This document shows positions 5,181 to 9,385 of a stretch of DNA of 9,385 bases, in pieces. The stretch covers positions 1 to 9,385 of the forward strand of contig DAOWCC010000091.1 in the NCBI GenBank assembly GCA_030639665.1. The letters are read 5' to 3'. A program made the translations under genes and the position numbers. Source of the stretch: Elusimicrobiota bacterium (GTDB lineage Bacteria > Elusimicrobiota > Elusimicrobia > Elusimicrobiales > UBA9959). Every line of letters begins with the position of its first letter. Positions within the stretch are counted from its first letter, which is position 1. A model generated the notes under the pieces. The model was not told where the DNA came from. It was given only the letters and a program-made list of their open reading frames with translations, and did no database searches.

Positions 5181-7789
5181 CACGGCATTTTTTTAAGTCT
5201 GGATTTTACCCTGTCATTGCCGGGAGCAATTTTTAAAACTTTAATAAATTCTTTTTTCGCGGCCTCGCATTTCCCCTCTTTTTCAAAAACAGCTCCGAGG
5301 GCGTACCGCGCGTCCATATTTCGGGGGTCAATTTTCAACATTTTTTCCAAATATTTTTTACTTAAGGAATATTCTCCGCGGGCGAATAAAATCTTGGATT
5401 TTAAATACATAACCGCCGCGCTGAAAGGAGCTTCTTTCAAAAGCTCATCGGCCTCGAGCAAAGACTCTTTGGTATAATTATTTTTGTTAAGATTATCTTC
5501 CAGTTTTTTATATCTCGAAAGCCATTTAAGATCCGGATCATTTTTTGTTTTCAAGCGCGCCGCAACCATTTTTAAATTTTCAACAAGCATTTTATTGGCG
5601 GGATTAATTTTCACGCCTCTGGCGTAAACTTCTTTAGCTCTTTTATAATCTTTATCCGTCGTTAAGAAATAACCCAAAGTATTGATTATGTTTATATCAA
5701 AAGGGAAAATCCGCGAAGCTTTTTGAAAAAAGTATATCCCCTCCTTGGAATATTTAGAGGTATCCGACATAAATATCTCGGCCAAAGCCGTATAATTGGC
5801 AAGATTTATCGGATTTATTAAAAGGGATACTTTTAAATTTTCCAAAGCCGCGTCAAAGTTTTTAAGCTTTTTATTGACGACGGCAAAATTAAAAAATATT
5901 TCATCATAACCGCAATTTGATTTAAGAGATTCTTCATAAGCCCAATGCGCTTTTGAATAGTCCTTCATTCTGACATAAGCGTTGGCAAATTCATAATTAC
6001 TGTTCACTTCTCTGCTATGGTATTTATGGGCTTTATCCAGTTCTTTAACCGCTTGAGAAAATTTCGCCTGACGCATAAGCTTAAAGCCCTTAAAATAATG
6101 AATTTCCCTCATAAACTGCCCGCGCCAATAATATATTCCTCCAAAACACAATATAATAAGCAAAAGAGAAATGCCTTTCATTATATTTTTATTAAAATTC
6201 GCGTTAAGATATTTTGGCGCGCCGTCCGGGGAAGATAATTTTAAAGATAAGGCTCCGACCAGCCACCAAAATAAAAACGCGGGCACGGCAAAATGAAGAG
6301 AAACATTGAGCATATTGTCTACAAACATTCCGCACAAAGCCGCGAGAAAGGGAGTAGCCTGATACCTATCCTCATTTCCCGCTTTCTTATAAAACTTCAC
6401 AAAACAAATTAAAAGAGTGAAAAACATCCAAATATAAATTCCAAGACCTATAATTCCCGTTTGAGACCATAGCTCCAGAATTTCATTATGCGCGTTATTG
6501 GCATGTGTTCGCAAAGCCCGAATCCCTTTGAAATTTCCAAGCAAGGGGCCTTGATAAAAAGGATAAAACAATTCAAAATTTCCCCATCCTTTGCCAAGCG
6601 CGGGATTTTCCGCACCCATTTGCCAAGCGGCCGACCAAATAAGCAATCTTTGATGAAGCGAGTTATAGACATTTTCTTTTTCAACATTCAGACTTATTTT
6701 TTTGCTTGAAGCGGCGCCAAAAGCGCCCTCTGAAACTCTATCCACCATTCCGGAGCTAAAGGGTTTTAAATTTTCACTCGGCCAAAAAAATAATAATGTT
6801 AAAGCGATAATTAAGAACGGATAAGTAAATCTTTTGTTTTCAATAAATTTATTTCTAAATTCTTTAAAGCTGAAGATAAAGATAATTCCCGCGAAAGCGC
6901 CCATCCACGACGATCTTGTAAGACTTGAAAGAAGCATCCCCTCATAGCTAAAAAACAGAAAAGCGTAAAAAAATCTCTCCAATAAAGTTTTGGATTTTAG
7001 AAGATAGGCCATCGCTATCGGCAAAAGCATAACAATGAAAGACGATATAAAATTGGGATTACCAAAGGTTGAAACGGATCTGTTGCCGTACGGATTAAGT
7101 GTTTTTTTCCATATCAATTCAATTTGAAAATATTGCGCTATCCCGTAAAGAGACGCCATGGAACAAACAATTAATGCCAAATGAATGAAATTTTGTTGGC
7201 GGAATTTTCTTAAAAACCTCATTACCGTTACTATTCCCACTATCCACAAAATACCGCCGTATGGATCCCAAAATTTGGCCATTATTCCGGAGCCCGATAC
7301 CCCGCTTTTTAATGTGGGAAAGAAAAGCCAGAAAAGAGGCCATAGAATAAAAAATATCACCCATTTGAATAAATCATTTTTCTCCGATGTTTTTCCAAAA
7401 GGGATATTCTGAGAAATATAAAAAACAAGAAAACAATTAACAGTGGTAAAAAGCCCTTTTTTTAAGGACTCGCTGATCATGGCGGAATGAAAAAAATCAT
7501 TATGATTAAAAAAGGCGTAGCAGGAACTAAGTAAAAATACAAGAATCAAAACAAGAAAAGGAAGGTTAAGAATATTTTTGGATATTAAAAGTCCTCCGTC
7601 CTTATAGTTGGCAATAATGGCCGTGATAAATATAATCAGAATGGAAATATTTAACAGTGTAATTTGAAAGTAGTAAGGATTTCTTGTAAGGTCGGTAAAA
7701 AAAATAAGCGGCGAAATAAAAAATACCACTGTAAAAAACAGAGTTCCCAATATGCTTAAGAAACGATTTTTCTGAAAAAATTCAAACAT
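5177..7789 (-). CDS. Wzy/WaaL-type O-antigen ligase/polymerase family membrane protein with C-terminal TPR repeats
   Basis: An 870-residue polytopic protein. About eleven hydrophobic helices fill residues 10-337. Family signatures are 'RSVSTFGNPNFISSF' (237-251), 'TRSSWMGAFAG' (291-301), the large external loop with 'RLLIWSAAWQMGAENPALGK' (381-400) and 'AHNEILELWSQTGIIGLG' (433-450). Further helices lie near 441-463, 496-516 and 536-555. His434 in AHNE is in the place where WaaL/PglL enzymes keep an essential His. Residues 560-860 are a tail of about seven TPR-like units (clear ones near 562-595, 698-731, 793-821 and 826-856). Such enzymes move an undecaprenyl-linked glycan to lipid A core, to a growing polymer, or to a protein. 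Proximity to pilus genes makes protein glycosylation possible, but this is not proven. The ATG at 7789 follows the paralogue after 32 bases with no clear Shine-Dalgarno. The stop overlaps a heptamer repeat. Confidence 0.8.
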   Translation of the reverse strand: MFEFFQKNRFLSILGTLFFTVVFFISPLIFFTDLTRNPYYFQITLLNISILIIFITAIIANYKDGGLLISKNILNLPFLVLILVFLLSSCYAFFNHNDFFHSAMISESLKKGLFTTVNCFLVFYISQNIPFGKTSEKNDLFKWVIFFILWPLFWLFFPTLKSGVSGSGIMAKFWDPYGGILWIVGIVTVMRFLRKFRQQNFIHLALIVCSMASLYGIAQYFQIELIWKKTLNPYGNRSVSTFGNPNFISSFIVMLLPIAMAYLLKSKTLLERFFYAFLFFSYEGMLLSSLTRSSWMGAFAGIIFIFSFKEFRNKFIENKRFTYPFLIIALTLLFFWPSENLKPFSSGMVDRVSEGAFGAASSKKISLNVEKENVYNSLHQRLLIWSAAWQMGAENPALGKGWGNFELFYPFYQGPLLGNFKGIRALRTHANNAHNEILELWSQTGIIGLGIYIWMFFTLLICFVKFYKKAGNEDRYQATPFLAALCGMFVDNMLNVSLHFAVPAFLFWWLVGALSLKLSSPDGAPKYLNANFNKNIMKGISLLLIILCFGGIYYWRGQFMREIHYFKGFKLMRQAKFSQAVKELDKAHKYHSREVNSNYEFANAYVRMKDYSKAHWAYEESLKSNCGYDEIFFNFAVVNKKLKNFDAALENLKVSLLINPINLANYTALAEIFMSDTSKYSKEGIYFFQKASRIFPFDINIINTLGYFLTTDKDYKRAKEVYARGVKINPANKMLVENLKMVAARLKTKNDPDLKWLSRYKKLEDNLNKNNYTKESLLEADELLKEAPFSAAVMYLKSKILFARGEYSLSKKYLEKMLKIDPRNMDARYALGAVFEKEGKCEAAKKEFIKVLKIAPGNDRVKSRLKKMPC

Positions 7790-7821
7790 TTTAATTTATC
7801 GTGACGGAATCCGATTAGTTC

Positions 7822-9385
7822 TTACTTCCTTTTTAACCTATTAACACCGGCCGCTCTTTGCCTATTCCTTAATGCTTTAAGATTTCGCATTGCGGGTTCA
7901 AAATCCGGTTTAAGTTCCAGAGCTCTTTCATAATCTTTTATCGCCTGCCCTATATTGCCCATTACATACCTCAAATTACCCAAATTATAATAAACCTGAG
8001 GCGTTTCATGCTTATGGTCTTCTCTATGGCATTCAGGAGCGTTTATATAGTGCAGATATTGCTCTTCAGCCTTTTTATACTCCTTGCGGAATATATGTAT
8101 TTGCGCGCTTCTGAAATAGTTCAACGGAAAAACAGGGTCTAAATTATGGTATAAATCAAATCTGGCTTGCGCCATATCCAAAAATTTCTGAGCTTCTTTA
8201 GGTTTTTTTTGCCGATTCATATAATCGGACATTTTCATATACAATAAACCCACTTGATGATGCATTTGCACATAATTGGGCGCTATAGCCCTAACCTTCT
8301 CATACCGTGCCATCGCTCTCTCATAATCGGTTCTGGGCTCATCCTTCGCATCGCCCCACTCCGGCTTATATTGCCTTTCCATATTAAGCCTGTCATTAAA
8401 AACATTTCCGGTAAAATAATACGGCATGATGAAATAAGGGTTAAGGGTATTTACTTTTGAATAATTCTTTATGGCATCTTCCCATTTATTTTGTTTTGAA
8501 AAGAATATGGCCATATTATGATGTATATCCGCCTTAAAATATCCCCAAAAATAATAAAGAGGAAAAAGCATGATAATCAAGACTATCGGCACGGCAAGAG
8601 AAAAACCGTCAATAATTATTTTGATAAAAGAATATGTGAGAAAGCCCACAACACCGAGCAGAATACTCCAAGACAAAAGCCATTGCAGAGTTTCCCCCGG
8701 TCTGCTATTATTTCTAAGCGACCCTTGCAGGGATGCAAACTCGCTAATTACCAAAAAAGCAAAGTAGATGAAAGCCCCAATGGCAAGAATTTTAAACATC
8801 CACATAAAGAAATTGTAAATGGAATTACTTGAAGAATTTGGAGAACTTGTTTCAATTTCAGAATGTTCTTTGTCTTTATAATGCAGTTCCCACAAAGCGT
8901 TCCCTCTGGACAAATTTATAATAACTCCGGGCAAAAGCCCCAAGAATACCCCCGATGAAACAAAGCGCATGCTTACATCCACAAAGTTGTGAGATAACAT
9001 TCCAAGAAAAGCCACCGTATAACCAAGAAGGTCATAAGCAATCGGCGGAGGCCGGGCCCCTTTTAAATTATCAGTCAAAACACTCAAACTTCTCAAACTA
9101 ACAATCGTGGCAAAAGCTATAATCCATAAAAAAATGCCAAATCCCACTATTCCATTATCAAGCCATTGTTCAATAAATTCATTTTCCGAATGATCCGTCT
9201 CCGTATTATGCTTTCCCTCAATATGAAAGATTATCGGCCTTCTAAAAGCGGGATATATAACCTTAAACCCTCCCACTCCATTGCCGGCAAAGGGATGCGT
9301 TTCTATCATCTCCCACGAGGAAAGCCAAGTCGCAACCCTAAAATTGACTGAATTAGGCCGTTTATAAGAATAAACCACCACCAAA
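7822..9385 (-). CDS. Wzy/WaaL-type family membrane protein with TPR repeats, 5' end missing
   Basis: The frame is open to the window edge; the apparent first codon is only TTG (9384-9382), so the N-terminal membrane helices lie outside. The visible 520 residues begin within the large external loop: 'RVATWLSSWEMIETHPFAGNGVGGF' parallels 'RLLIWSAAWQMGAENPALGKGWGNF' of the next gene, and 'DHSENEFIEQWLDNGIVGFG' parallels its AHNE motif. Hydrophobic helices follow near 78-97, 118-133, 142-158, 192-213, 234-256 and 262-281. TPR-like units follow near 288-318, 353-371, 422-450 and 465-498, the last being the best ('YYNLGNLRYVMGNIGQAIKDYERALELKPDF' in short segments). Compared with its neighbour it has a longer helix-containing insert (about 160-280) before the TPRs, and Glu67 rather than His directly before the Asn-Glu. 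The two look like an old tandem duplication. The 3' end has the sequence RLKRK followed by TAA at 7824-7822. Confidence 0.78.
   Translation of the reverse strand, partial: LVVVYSYKRPNSVNFRVATWLSSWEMIETHPFAGNGVGGFKVIYPAFRRPIIFHIEGKHNTETDHSENEFIEQWLDNGIVGFGIFLWIIAFATIVSLRSLSVLTDNLKGARPPPIAYDLLGYTVAFLGMLSHNFVDVSMRFVSSGVFLGLLPGVIINLSRGNALWELHYKDKEHSEIETSSPNSSSNSIYNFFMWMFKILAIGAFIYFAFLVISEFASLQGSLRNNSRPGETLQWLLSWSILLGVVGFLTYSFIKIIIDGFSLAVPIVLIIMLFPLYYFWGYFKADIHHNMAIFFSKQNKWEDAIKNYSKVNTLNPYFIMPYYFTGNVFNDRLNMERQYKPEWGDAKDEPRTDYERAMARYEKVRAIAPNYVQMHHQVGLLYMKMSDYMNRQKKPKEAQKFLDMAQARFDLYHNLDPVFPLNYFRSAQIHIFRKEYKKAEEQYLHYINAPECHREDHKHETPQVYYNLGNLRYVMGNIGQAIKDYERALELKPDFEPAMRNLKALRNRQRAAGVNRLKRK

Noticed and set aside
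5003..5236. Plus-strand open frame of 77 codons across the intergenic repeat block
   Set aside because: It runs through the heptamer arrays and into the antisense of the Wzy-type gene, has no ribosome site, and has no recognisable domain.
8518..8832. Plus-strand open frame of 104 codons
   Set aside because: It is antisense to a hydrophobic segment of the partial Wzy-type gene, with no start signal and no recognisable motif.

Overview
The window reads as a chromosomal piece of an AT-rich, diderm (two-membrane) bacterium. All convincing genes lie on the minus strand, so transcription runs from position 9385 towards position 1. The gene content is a type IV pilus / type II secretion-like inner-membrane alignment complex, an OmpA-family envelope protein, and two polytopic Wzy/WaaL-type enzymes with C-terminal TPR repeats. 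This mix, with the base composition and a fused PilM-PilN, would fit Elusimicrobiota, Omnitrophota or a similar candidate phylum. That placement is inference from style, not from a marker gene.

Layout in transcription order. (1) 9385-7822: 3' part of an O-antigen ligase/polymerase-like protein with TPRs, cut by the window edge. (2) 7789-5177: a complete second member of that family, 870 aa, with a long TPR tail. (3) 5180-5050: an unusual intergenic block with two facing sets of degenerate 7-bp repeats and a GC-rich hairpin. (4) 4985-3207: an exported protein with a TPR-like N-terminus, a degenerate OmpA-like domain, a FlgD/Ig-like domain, a very basic linker and a C-terminal OmpA-like domain. 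(5) 3135-1573: PilM-PilN fusion (GspL-like layout). (6) 1567-971: PilO-like. (7) 956-180: PilP/GspB/GspC-like protein with one membrane anchor and a small C-terminal beta domain. (8) 179-53: a second intergenic block with a different 7-bp-type repeat and a short hairpin. (9) 52-1: the first 17 codons of a further gene, with a strong Shine-Dalgarno and a signal-peptide-like start.

Genes 5-7 are spaced by 5 and 14 bases and are almost certainly one operon encoding the M-N-O-P chain, which links the cytoplasmic ring of a pilus or pseudopilus machine to its outer-membrane secretin. The gene begun at 52 sits where pilQ/secretin usually follows pilP. The OmpA-like protein upstream could anchor or space the machine at the cell wall. 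The Wzy/WaaL-type proteins next door could load glycan onto lipid A core, onto a surface polymer, or onto pilins (the PglL/TfpO role). The sequence alone does not decide which.

The least explained features are the two intergenic blocks. In both, a degenerate heptamer array begins at or within a few bases of a stop codon and is followed by a small hairpin, although the repeat units differ. No phage, IS element, CRISPR array, tRNA or rRNA was seen.
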